From Gammaproteobacteria bacterium (lineage in GTDB: Bacteria > Pseudomonadota > Gammaproteobacteria > Arenicellales > JAOTYS01), in NCBI GenBank assembly GCA_029861795.1, contig JAOTYS010000144.1, forward strand, positions 1-10,000: a DNA stretch of 10,000 bases. The letters are read 5' to 3'. The notes beneath the pieces were generated by a model, which was not told the origin of the DNA, did no database searches, and saw nothing but the letters and a program-made list of their open reading frames with translations. Position numbers and translations under genes: made by a program. Numbering within the stretch: position 1 is the first letter of the stretch; every line of letters begins with the position of its first letter. Positions 1 to 6,498 of this stretch are shown here, in pieces.

Positions 1-872
1 AACGTCTCGGGTCCATCCAGGTCTGTTGGTCGCTTGGGGCCGCTGAACAAAGTGGAATAAACCGATATCTCCTGACCGGTGGCGCTACGCGTTAGCAAGC
101 GCAAGATGGTTGTGGCGTCTTCGAGGTTGGGCACAATCTTTTCGATGCCCGCAGTCACGATATGTGACTTCGGCATCGTGCTGGTTAGATCACCGTTGCC
201 TTCGTTGGTCACAAGCAAGATGGAGCCGGTTTCGGCGACAAGAAAGTTCGCACCGGTGATGCCGACATCCGCGTTAAGAAACGCCTGGCGCAACACCTTG
301 CGGGCCTGATTTACAATGTCCGCGACTTCGGTCACCCGCTCGGTAATACCATGTTTCGCATGATGCTCAAGAAACAACTCCGTAATCTGGTCACGAGTCT
401 TGTGCACCGCTGGCGCGATGATGTGGCTAGGGGGTTCTTTGGCAAGTTGGATGATGTATTCGCCAAGATCGGTCTCGACCACATCCAGGCCTATCGCCTC
501 CAACGCCTGATTCAACGCCATCTCTTCGGCGACCATAGACTTTCCTTTGAGGACTCGACGTGCTCCTAGGTTAGCGCATAAATCAGTAATAATTTGACAT
601 GCCTCGTGAGGCGTGCGCGCCCAATGCACCTCGCCGCCATTGGCCACCACCTGACTCTCAAATCGCTCTAGATAGAAGTCCAGATGTGTAAGCGCGTGCT
701 CTTTTATTTCGCGGGCGACAGCGCGCATGGCTTCGAACTGTGGCAGCGCGGTCACTGCGGCAAGCCGCTTGTCGACAAAACCGCCCTTTGCCCTGCCCAT
801 GGCTCGCTGCAACTGAAGGTCTTTTAGCGCGACCGTAGCCTGGGATCGAAAGGCGTGGGCGGTCGACTTCAT
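1..872 (-). CDS. lutB: LutB/LldF-type lactate utilization Fe-S protein, partial (C-terminus beyond left edge)
   Basis: Subunit of the LutABC (LldEFG) complex, a cytoplasmic Fe-S L-lactate dehydrogenase that oxidises lactate to pyruvate. The frame is open from ATG at 872 to the window edge: 290 codons, against roughly 470-480 residues in the family. What is present is the N-terminal tail and the LUD (lactate utilization) domain, about residues 60-290, with the family-typical stretches GITGANFLVAETGSILLVTN (residues 204-223) followed by EGNGD, and SGPKRPTDLDGPE near the edge. The ferredoxin-like cysteine clusters that define the Fe-S part lie in the missing C-terminal portion. The start is supported by GAGG seven bases upstream (880-883) and by overlap with the lutA stop as TGATG, which suggests translational coupling. 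No frameshift is seen. The third subunit, lutC/lldG, would be expected further left. Identification is by recognised sequence pattern and by its neighbour. Confidence 0.92.
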   Translation of the reverse strand, partial: MKSTAHAFRSQATVALKDLQLQRAMGRAKGGFVDKRLAAVTALPQFEAMRAVAREIKEHALTHLDFYLERFESQVVANGGEVHWARTPHEACQIITDLCANLGARRVLKGKSMVAEEMALNQALEAIGLDVVETDLGEYIIQLAKEPPSHIIAPAVHKTRDQITELFLEHHAKHGITERVTEVADIVNQARKVLRQAFLNADVGITGANFLVAETGSILLVTNEGNGDLTSTMPKSHIVTAGIEKIVPNLEDATTILRLLTRSATGQEISVYSTLFSGPKRPTDLDGPET

Positions 873-1666
873 CAACTTGCCTCTGGCTCGCCAATTGCCG
901 GAACATCAGTCATCCCGGCCAAGACCTCTGCAACGTGATATACCTTGCAAGGCTCGTCCATGCGTTTCAAGCGACCGGCGATATTGAGCAGGCAGCCCAA
1001 ATCCCCTCCCAAAACGGTGTCCGCACCGGTCTTCTTGATATTCGCTATCTTGTCGGACACCATGCGCTCCGAAATCTGCGGGTATTTGACACAAAAGGTA
1101 CCACCGAAGCCACAACAGACCTCGTTTTCGTCCATCTCCGTTAAAGTCGTGTCACGCACTGTGCTAAGTAGCTTGCGCGGTTGTTGCCGAATGCCCAACT
1201 CTCGCAGGCCGGAACAGGAATCATGATAGGTGGCCGTACTGGCAAACTGCGCCTCGCACCGCTCCACGCCCAGCACATCGGTCAGAAAGCTGGTCAATTC
1301 GAAGCACCGCTGGGCGAAACTGCGTGCCTTACCGAACCATTCGGCATCGGTAGGAAAAAGATCTACATAGTGCTTTCGCAACATGCCGCAACAGGAGCCT
1401 GACGGCGCAACAACATAGTCGTACTCATCAAAGGCCGCTATTACCTGTTTAGCGATCGCCCTGGTATTCTCGCAATCACCGTTATTGTAAGCAGGTTGAC
1501 CGCAACATGTTTGCAACGCTGGCACTTCCACGCGGCACCCCGCTTGTTCCAAGAGTTTGACCGAAGCAAAGCCGACGCTTGGTCGTAGCAAATCCACCAG
1601 GCAAGTGACAAACAACCCCACTCGGGGATTGTTGGCAGTGTGATTATTGTTGTTGTCGTTCGACAC
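872..1666 (-). CDS. lutA: LutA/LldE-type lactate utilization protein, (Fe-S)-binding CCG-domain subunit
   Basis: Small cysteine-rich subunit of the LutABC L-lactate dehydrogenase complex, related to heterodisulfide reductase and glycolate oxidase Fe-S subunits. It has 264 residues, slightly longer than the usual ~240. Two CCG domains are visible: C22, C54-C55-G and C92-C93-G in the first; C151, C184-C185-G and C225 in the second. These cysteine pairs ligate Fe-S clusters in the family. The frame opens only nine bases after an in-frame TAA, so GTG at 1666 is the first possible start; a GTG at codon 16 is the alternative. Neither has a clear Shine-Dalgarno sequence. The first 13 residues are an Asn-rich tail (NDNNNNHTANN) not typical of the family, so the true start may be further in. 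It is first in the lutA-lutB order and its stop overlaps the lutB start. No regulator of the GntR LutR/LldR type is next to it. Confidence 0.93.
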   Translation of the reverse strand: MSNDNNNNHTANNPRVGLFVTCLVDLLRPSVGFASVKLLEQAGCRVEVPALQTCCGQPAYNNGDCENTRAIAKQVIAAFDEYDYVVAPSGSCCGMLRKHYVDLFPTDAEWFGKARSFAQRCFELTSFLTDVLGVERCEAQFASTATYHDSCSGLRELGIRQQPRKLLSTVRDTTLTEMDENEVCCGFGGTFCVKYPQISERMVSDKIANIKKTGADTVLGGDLGCLLNIAGRLKRMDEPCKVYHVAEVLAGMTDVPAIGEPEAS

Positions 1667-1683
1667 AGGGTTTTAAGTGCTAA

Positions 1684-1712
1684 TTTGTAGGGCAGCAATA
1701 CTTCAGAGTCGA
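1684..1712 (-). promoter_or_regulatory. Weak candidate sigma70 promoter for lutAB
   Basis: Reading the minus strand, TCGACT (1712-1707; 4 of 6 to TTGACA) is followed after 17 bases by TACAAA (1689-1684; 4 of 6 to TATAAT). Transcription would begin near 1677, about 11 bases before the lutA GTG, which would fit the missing Shine-Dalgarno sequence. The match is weak and could be chance. Confidence 0.3.
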
Positions 1713-1718
1713 TTTTTT

Positions 1719-1732
1719 CTGACCATGGTTAG
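1719..1732. promoter_or_regulatory. Near-perfect 14-base palindrome upstream of lutA (operator candidate)
   Basis: CTGACCATGGTTAG reads the same on both strands except for one base pair near each end. It lies just upstream of the candidate lut -35 element. Such symmetry suits a dimeric regulator, but it does not match a lactate-operon operator I can name with confidence. The central ACCATGGT alone is an NcoI-like palindrome that occurs by chance. Confidence 0.25.
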
Positions 1733-1798
1733 CGGTGATACCGAACACACCGAATTTATCGAGCCCGGCACCCAATTCTAGCTCAGATCAGACTGTTA

Positions 1799-1813
1799 AC
1801 CAGCGCCGCTGGT
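1799..1813 (-). repeat. Perfect 6-base-stem hairpin after the AraC gene
   Basis: ACCAGC, three bases, GCTGGT: a GC-rich stem 17 bases beyond the araC stop on the minus strand. No T-run follows (the next bases are TAACAG), so it is not a standard intrinsic terminator. It might slow or protect the araC 3' end. The rest of the 163-base gap to lutA holds only the promoter and palindrome candidates listed separately. Confidence 0.3.
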
Positions 1814-1829
1814 GCCCTGGCGATTATAA

Positions 1830-2639
1830 CTATTCGAAACCAGTTCTACTTTCCCTGAGATAGCGCCCCGGAGAAACCCCGAGGGTACGTTTAAACATCG
1901 CGACAAAGGCACTGGGACTGCTATAGCCAAGATCCAAAGCGACTCGAGTGACCGCCTGACCCGCGTTCAGCCTTGAAATCGTCTCCAGCAAACGAAGCCG
2001 ACGTCGCCAGCTGCCAAAGGTCATATTAGTCTCCCTGACGAATATCCGGGCCAGTGTTCGGCTGCTCGCACCTACCTCACGGGCCCACTGCTGAAGGCTG
2101 CGCCGATCTGCGGGATTTGCGAGCAACGTGTCTGCCACTACTCGGGCACGTGAGTCCTGCGGGCGCAGTATATACAGTGGTGCCGCTTCAAGCTCTCTAA
2201 GCTGATCGATGATCAAAGTCATCAATCGTTGCTCCGTGCCTTGCAAAGGGTAGTTTGCAGGCACGGTGCACGCATGCAGGATAAGTTCGCGCAGAAGTGC
2301 TGTGACCGTTACCACACAACAGCTCGCAGGCAGACCGGCAGTGGCATCGGGATGAACATACAAGGAACGCATAGACAGAGGCCCCACCGAATAAACCTCA
2401 TGGGCTATGGTGGCCGGCACCCATACCGCTTGATGCGGGGGCACGACCCAAGTCCCTTGGTGCGTAAGCACGCTAAGTACTCCGCGTGCTGCATAGATCA
2501 GCTGGGCGCGATCGTGATGATGCCAGGGGAACCGGTGGGAACCATCGGCGTCGGTGGCCAGTGGCACCACCATACGCCGCGGATCGCCTAGTCGACCTGG
2601 ATGAGTGCGTGCTTGTTGTGTCAATTTTTCGACATTCAT
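1830..2639 (-). CDS. AraC-family transcriptional regulator with cupin sensor domain
   Basis: Predicted DNA-binding regulator of 269 residues when read from ATG at 2639. Residues ~25-100 form a small cupin/AraC ligand-binding domain with FPWHHHDRAQLIYAARGVL (37-55) and WVVPPHQAVWVPATIAHEV (64-82), the pattern of the NimR/YeaM-like AraC subgroup. Residues ~170-263 are the double helix-turn-helix: SLQQWAREVGASSRTLARIF (181-200) and VALDLGYSSPSAFVAMFKR (233-251) with the family ending GVSPGRYLR. The frame stays open upstream to ATG 2777, but that start would run into the divergent transporter gene and add a Cys/Arg/Ser-rich tail unlike the family, so 2639 is preferred. There is no Shine-Dalgarno site, but an extended -10 box lies six bases upstream. 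It is divergent from an MFS gene 50 bases away, so it probably controls that transporter. NimR controls an MFS pump in E. coli, but this transporter does not resemble NimT. The inducer is unknown. Confidence 0.88.
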   Translation of the reverse strand: MNVEKLTQQARTHPGRLGDPRRMVVPLATDADGSHRFPWHHHDRAQLIYAARGVLSVLTHQGTWVVPPHQAVWVPATIAHEVYSVGPLSMRSLYVHPDATAGLPASCCVVTVTALLRELILHACTVPANYPLQGTEQRLMTLIIDQLRELEAAPLYILRPQDSRARVVADTLLANPADRRSLQQWAREVGASSRTLARIFVRETNMTFGSWRRRLRLLETISRLNAGQAVTRVALDLGYSSPSAFVAMFKRTLGVSPGRYLRESRTGFE

Positions 2640-2645
2640 TGGCAA

Positions 2646-2654
2646 ATTATAGCA
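2646..2654 (-). promoter_or_regulatory. Extended -10 promoter element for the AraC gene
   Basis: The minus strand reads TGCTATAAT, a perfect TGn-TATAAT extended -10, with only six bases (TTGCCA) before the ATG at 2639. An extended -10 can act without a good -35, and none is seen. The start of transcription would fall on or next to the ATG. The element sits in the 50-base divergent region, so it also lies upstream of the transporter. Confidence 0.5.
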
Positions 2655-2689
2655 AGACAGGCATCCGAGATTTGAGCTAAAACGCGCTG

Positions 2690-3901
2690 ATGATAAGCCG
2701 CATCGCGAATACCTGGGCGCTGGGTACCTGGAGGCGTCCAGACATACTGCTGTACTTAATGGCCGGCGCCGTGCCATTGAGTTTCGCTACCTGGCAAGCA
2801 TTGCTCAACAATTTTGCAGTGGAGCAAGTGGGGTTTGGCGGCGCTGAGATTGGCGTGCTGCAGAGTCTAAGAGAGGTTCCAGGATTCTTAGCGTTTGCGG
2901 TGGTATTCCTGCTATTGCTGTTTCGCGAACAAACGCTGGCCTATGTTTCTCTTGCGTTGCTAGGAATTGGCACGGCCATCACTGGCTGGTATCCCACGGT
3001 CATCGGTCTGTATTGCACCACCGTATTGATGTCGATCGGTTACCACTACTACGAAACCGTTCAGATTTCTCTTTCGCTTCAATGGGTGGAAAAAGCGCGG
3101 GCGCCGGAAACCCTCGGCCGCATCATCGCTGTCGGGTCATTTACCTCAATCGTGACCTTCGGTGTCATCTGGCTCGCCTTTGACCTATTCGGCCTCGACT
3201 TCAGTTCGGTGTATCTATTGGGGGGAGGTGTCACTTGCGCCGTCGCGTTATTGGTGTGGCTTGCGTTTCCACGGTTCCCCGAGAAGGTACGCCAACACCG
3301 ACATTTGGTGCTGAAGAAGCGTTACTGGCTCTACTATGCGTTAACGTTTATGTCCGGTGCACGTCGTCAAATCTTTATCGTGTTCGCTGGATTTTTGATG
3401 GTGGAGAAGTTTGAATTCAGCGTGGTCGCAATCACATTGTTGTTTCTGATTAATTCAGTGGCGAATGTGATATTTGCTGCCAAGATCGGGAGGCTGGTGG
3501 CGCGACTAGGTGAACGACGAGCTCTGGTTTTCGAATATGCGGGTTTGATAATCGTCTTCGCCGCCTATGCGTTCGTAAACCATGCGGGATTCGCGGCCAC
3601 CCTTTATGTCATTGACCATTTATTTTTCGCGCTGGCCATTGCGATCAAGACATATTTCCAAAAGATTGCGGACCCTGCGGACATTGCGTCTAGCGCAGGG
3701 GTCGGCTTCACCATCAATCACATCGCGGCGGTGTGTTTACCCGCCGCGTTTGGCTTGCTCTGGCTAGTCTCGCCGCCCGCGGTGTTTCTCTCTGGCGCGG
3801 TAATGGCAGGATTATCTCTACTGCTATCGCTTAACGTGCCACGAGATCCCACTCCGGGAAATGAGGTTGTGGTTAACCTTCCACGATATGTAACGACATA
3901 G
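2690..3901 (+). CDS. MFS transporter, 12 transmembrane segments, substrate unknown
   Basis: Inner-membrane major facilitator superfamily protein, 403 residues, the normal length for a 12-helix carrier. Hydrophobic segments are at about 20-38, 64-79, 82-99, 103-122, 147-168, 172-193, 212-235, 245-265, 280-297, 302-322, 340-361 and 363-381. A charged cytoplasmic stretch (~194-211, PEKVRQHRHLVLKKR) separates the halves. GRLVARLGERRAL (267-279) is the usual MFS loop motif between helices 8 and 9. The N-terminal part carries FGGAEIGVLQSLREVPGFLA (49-68), which looks like a conserved block of a bacterial MFS group with no function I can name. ATG 2690 is the first start before helix 1; ATG 2759 would cut helix 1. 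No strong ribosome binding site is seen. The gene is divergent from the AraC regulator, which probably controls it. It converges on fba with two bases between the stops. Its substrate and direction of transport cannot be told from the sequence. Confidence 0.88.
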   Translation: MISRIANTWALGTWRRPDILLYLMAGAVPLSFATWQALLNNFAVEQVGFGGAEIGVLQSLREVPGFLAFAVVFLLLLFREQTLAYVSLALLGIGTAITGWYPTVIGLYCTTVLMSIGYHYYETVQISLSLQWVEKARAPETLGRIIAVGSFTSIVTFGVIWLAFDLFGLDFSSVYLLGGGVTCAVALLVWLAFPRFPEKVRQHRHLVLKKRYWLYYALTFMSGARRQIFIVFAGFLMVEKFEFSVVAITLLFLINSVANVIFAAKIGRLVARLGERRALVFEYAGLIIVFAAYAFVNHAGFAATLYVIDHLFFALAIAIKTYFQKIADPADIASSAGVGFTINHIAAVCLPAAFGLLWLVSPPAVFLSGAVMAGLSLLLSLNVPRDPTPGNEVVVNLPRYVTT

Positions 3902-3903
3902 TG

Positions 3904-4929
3904 CTATGCCGCCTCCTGCTCCATCGCCACGGCGTACTTACCTTGGGATGCCGCACCATTTAGCTTGGCACGATGGTGGAGCGCCTTTTGGGCAGCAGTC
4001 ACATTTGCAGACTCGCCCTTCCATGTAGCGAGTGGTCGCTCTTGCAAAGCACGCGCATACGAAAAAGTAAGAGGCCAAGGTAGATTCTCACCCATGGTGT
4101 TCATAGCGTTAAGGTGTGCAGTCGCCTCTTCATTAGTCTGCCCCCCAGATAGAAACGCAACGCCCGCCACTGCTGCCGGCACGTGATTCAACAGACAACT
4201 CACGGTCTGTTCTGCGACTTCCTGTATACCGGCGCGCCCTTGCGCCTCCAGACCAGAAATCACCATGCTTGGCTTCAACACCATACCTTGCAACAACACA
4301 CCTTGTTTGTATAGTTGGTCAAATACCACCTGCAAAGTCTCATCCGTGACCTCGCGACACCGCGCAATGCTGTGATCCCCATTTATTAGCACTTCCGGTT
4401 CAACGATGGGTACTAAACCCGCTTCTTGCACAAGCGCTGCATAGCGCGCCAATGCGTGAGCGTTCGCCTCAATACACGCCGGTGACGGGATGCCCGCACC
4501 AATGGTGATCACCGCGCGCCATTTTGTAAATCGCGCACCCATACCAACGTATTCCTCAAGCCGCTCCCGCAATCCGTCTAACCCCTCTGTCACTTTTTCA
4601 TTGGGGTGTCCTGCAAGGTCTTTTGCCCCCTTATCGACTTTAATCCCCGGTAGGATACCGTGGTTCACCATGTATTTGGGAAACGGCGTACCATCGCCAA
4701 GTTTCTGGCGGATGGTCTCGTCAAAAAGAATGGCGCCGGCGATGTAGTCTGACAGACCTGGTGTGGTAATCAACATGTCGCGATAATCCCGCCGCGCGGG
4801 CTCAGTGGATTCGATACCCACGCCCTGGAACCGTTTGTCACAAGTCGGCGTGCTCTCATCCATTGCGATTATTCCCTTGCCGGGCGGCACCATCGCCTTG
4901 GCTGTGTCTCTAAGCTGTTGCACTAACAT
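3904..4929 (-). CDS. fba: Fructose-bisphosphate aldolase, class I (Schiff-base type)
   Basis: Reversible cleavage of fructose 1,6-bisphosphate to dihydroxyacetone phosphate and glyceraldehyde 3-phosphate in the cytoplasm. At 341 residues it is a little shorter than the animal enzymes (~363) and matches that class I family end to end. By alignment to rabbit aldolase A the active-site residues are kept at a constant offset: D24, K98, K136, E177, E179, Schiff-base K219 (in GMVLKPSMV), S261 (FLSGGQ) and R293 (SYARALQ). The N-terminal signature reads GKGIIAMDEST. The enzyme is not the zinc-dependent class II form nor the DhnA-type FbaB of E. coli. The animal-type C-terminal tyrosine tail is absent. 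The start is set by GGGAG (4936-4940) six bases upstream of ATG. It is the last gene of the tkt-gap-pgk-pyk-fba series, 67 bases after pyk. A convergent transporter gene ends two bases from its stop. Confidence 0.95.
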   Translation of the reverse strand: MLVQQLRDTAKAMVPPGKGIIAMDESTPTCDKRFQGVGIESTEPARRDYRDMLITTPGLSDYIAGAILFDETIRQKLGDGTPFPKYMVNHGILPGIKVDKGAKDLAGHPNEKVTEGLDGLRERLEEYVGMGARFTKWRAVITIGAGIPSPACIEANAHALARYAALVQEAGLVPIVEPEVLINGDHSIARCREVTDETLQVVFDQLYKQGVLLQGMVLKPSMVISGLEAQGRAGIQEVAEQTVSCLLNHVPAAVAGVAFLSGGQTNEEATAHLNAMNTMGENLPWPLTFSYARALQERPLATWKGESANVTAAQKALHHRAKLNGAASQGKYAVAMEQEAA

Positions 4930-4958
4930 ATAGAACTCCCAATAGTCGTTGTGGTCAT
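4923..4958 (-). other. Possible 11-codon leader ORF overlapping the fba start
   Basis: ATG at 4958 opens MTTTTIGSSIC and stops with TAG at 4925-4923, seven bases inside fba in another frame. A GGAG lies nine bases before its ATG. The four threonines use all four codons (ACC, ACA, ACG, ACT). Translation of this mini-ORF would end over the fba start and could couple the two. An ORF this short occurs easily by chance and there is no attenuator hairpin to match. Confidence 0.15.
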
Positions 4959-4968
4959 GATCTAGATC
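4959..4968. repeat. Perfect 10-base palindrome in the pyk-fba spacer
   Basis: GATCTAGATC is its own reverse complement and sits between pyk and fba, 30 bases before the fba ATG. It could be a protein site for a dimeric regulator of an internal fba promoter, or a chance repeat. No clear -10/-35 pair was found beside it. Confidence 0.2.
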
Positions 4969-4996
4969 TCCGTCGTGGCGGGATCGATGTATTTGA

Positions 4997-6421
4997 TTAT
5001 ACAGCGCGCACGATTTTCATTACGTTCGTACCCCCCGAAACACCTGTCAGATCACCCTTGGTGATAACAATTCGGTCGCCACCGCGCACCGCACCCCGGC
5101 GCAACAATTCTCTTACAATTTCCTCGTCAACGGGCGCTTCATCCTCTGAGTCGACATCGAAATTTATGGGATAGACACCACGGTACAAAGTGACTCGACG
5201 CTGCGTCGCTACGTGGCGGGTCATCGCGTAGATAGGAATACCACTACTAATGCGCGACATCCACTTTGCGGTAGCTCCAGACTCGGTCAACGCCAGTATA
5301 GCGGCTACATTAAAGTGATTGGCGGTGTACATGGAGGCCATCGCGATCGCTTCTTCGGTATTCTCGAACTTTGATTCCAGACGGTGTCTGGATACCAAGG
5401 TGCTATGGTGACGTTCAGCACCTCGGCAGATTCGATCCATCGCCTCTACCACTTTGACAGGGTGCCTGCCAATGGCGGTTTCCGCCGAGAGCATTACCGC
5501 GTCAGTGCCGTCCATCACCGAATTTGCCACATCTAACACCTCAGCACGGGTCGGCTGCGGACTTTCAACCATGGACTGCATCATCTGGGTGGCGGTAATC
5601 ACCACGCAGTTCAATGCACGCGAACTACTGATGATGCGTTTTTGTATCCCGGGCAGTTCAGCATCACCCAACTCCACCCCAAGATCCCCCCTGGCAATCA
5701 TCACACAATCTGCCGCTTTGATGATCTCATCCAGTTCCTGAATCGCCTCGGTGCGCTCGATCTTGGCGCAGATACCCCCCTTACCTCCCGCGGCTCGATA
5801 CAGCTCCCGTGCGACATGTAAATCCACCGCATTGCGCGGGAACGACACCGCCAAATAGTCCACTTCCATTTCAGCCGCCAGACGCACGTCGGCGTGATCT
5901 TTCTCTGTCAATGCAGAGGCCGATAAGCCACCACCAAGTCGGTTGATTCCCTTGTAATTGGAGATCACTCCACCGGTTTCAACCAGCGTTTCAACTTGGC
6001 TGTCGGTAACGCGCGATACGTGCAACACGATGTTGCCATCGTCGAGTAACAAGGTATCGCCAATAGCCACATCCCTAGGCAACTCCTTGTAGGTGATCCC
6101 GACCTGGTGTTCGTTTCCCTCGGTCGCTCCCAGCCGGGCGCTCAACGTAAACTTCGCGCCTTCCTGCAAAGTAATTTGCCCTGACTCGAATTCCTCGATG
6201 CGAATCTTTGGGCCCTGCAGATCCGCCAGCAGTCCCACTTGTCTTCCGACCTCGGCGGCACATTTGCGCAACAGTCGGGCCCTGCCCCGATGATCCTCGG
6301 CAACGCCATGAGAAAAGTTGATGCGCGCAACGTCGAGTCCAGCATCAATGATTCCCTTTAGCGTCTCTGGATTGTCGGTAGAAGGTCCCAAAGTTGCGAC
6401 AATCTTAGTGCGTCGAAGCAT
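4997..6421 (-). CDS. pyk: Pyruvate kinase (PykA-like)
   Basis: Converts phosphoenolpyruvate and ADP to pyruvate and ATP, the last step of glycolysis; normally a cytoplasmic tetramer. It has 474 residues from ATG 6421, close to E. coli PykA (480), and the N-terminus MLRRTKIVATLGP is PykA-like. The A domain barrel carries ARINFSHG (R33, N35, S37), ADLQGPKIR (D67, K72, R74), ICAKIERTEA with catalytic K220 and metal ligand E222, MIARGDLGVE with metal ligand D246, and ITATQMMQSM with T278. The B domain lid is about 70-170. The C-terminal regulatory domain, about 350-474, includes LTESGATAKWMSRISSGIPI. A GTG two codons earlier (6427) is also open, but AGGAGG (6431-6436) is only three bases from that GTG and nine from the ATG, so the ATG is preferred. 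It follows pgk by 77 bases and precedes fba by 67. Which effectors it answers to is not visible. Confidence 0.95.
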   Translation of the reverse strand: MLRRTKIVATLGPSTDNPETLKGIIDAGLDVARINFSHGVAEDHRGRARLLRKCAAEVGRQVGLLADLQGPKIRIEEFESGQITLQEGAKFTLSARLGATEGNEHQVGITYKELPRDVAIGDTLLLDDGNIVLHVSRVTDSQVETLVETGGVISNYKGINRLGGGLSASALTEKDHADVRLAAEMEVDYLAVSFPRNAVDLHVARELYRAAGGKGGICAKIERTEAIQELDEIIKAADCVMIARGDLGVELGDAELPGIQKRIISSSRALNCVVITATQMMQSMVESPQPTRAEVLDVANSVMDGTDAVMLSAETAIGRHPVKVVEAMDRICRGAERHHSTLVSRHRLESKFENTEEAIAMASMYTANHFNVAAILALTESGATAKWMSRISSGIPIYAMTRHVATQRRVTLYRGVYPINFDVDSEDEAPVDEEIVRELLRRGAVRGGDRIVITKGDLTGVSGGTNVMKIVRAV

Positions 6422-6430
6422 GGACACGGG

Positions 6431-6436
6431 CCTCCT
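6431..6436 (-). promoter_or_regulatory. Consensus ribosome binding site of pyk, deciding the start
   Basis: The minus strand reads AGGAGG, nine bases before ATG 6421 and three before GTG 6427. A seven-base T run (6443-6437) lies directly upstream, making an unstructured, AT-rich translation enhancer likely. Confidence 0.7.
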
Positions 6437-6455
6437 AAAAAAATAATTTAACTAT

Positions 6456-6471
6456 GGTGTGCACACACACC
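6456..6471 (-). repeat. Small hairpin in the pgk-pyk spacer
   Basis: Stem GGTGTG/CACACC with a four-base loop, lying inside a run of alternating purines and pyrimidines that includes the perfect palindrome GTGTGCACAC (6457-6466). On the minus strand it lies 27 bases after the pgk stop and ~35 bases before the pyk start. The T7 run is 12 bases further on and abuts the pyk ribosome binding site, so this is not a standard terminator. It may be an mRNA processing or stability element between cistrons. Confidence 0.3.
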
Positions 6472-6498
6472 TCGACCGGAATAGATTCACCATTTGTA

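Noticed and set aside
79..569. Plus-strand reading frames across lutB
   Set aside because: The minus strand carries an unbroken, clearly recognisable lutB frame here; the plus-strand frames have no family features or ribosome binding sites.
1823..1828. TATAAT on the minus strand right after the AraC stop, as the lut promoter
   Set aside because: No acceptable -35 at 16-18 bases, and it lies more than 150 bases from lutA; AT-rich stop-codon contexts give such matches by chance.
2640..2777. Longer AraC reading frame starting at ATG 2777
   Set aside because: It would overlap the divergent transporter gene and its promoter region, and the extra 46 residues are a Cys/Arg/Ser-rich tail without family character.
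3855..3885. AGGTT/AACCT hairpin at the end of the transporter gene as a terminator for the carbon cluster
   Set aside because: Only five pairs, AT-rich, and followed by CATTTCCC rather than a T run.
6422..6427. GTG start of pyk two codons before the ATG
   Set aside because: AGGAGG is only three bases from this GTG but nine from the ATG, and the PykA N-terminus is well matched from the ATG.
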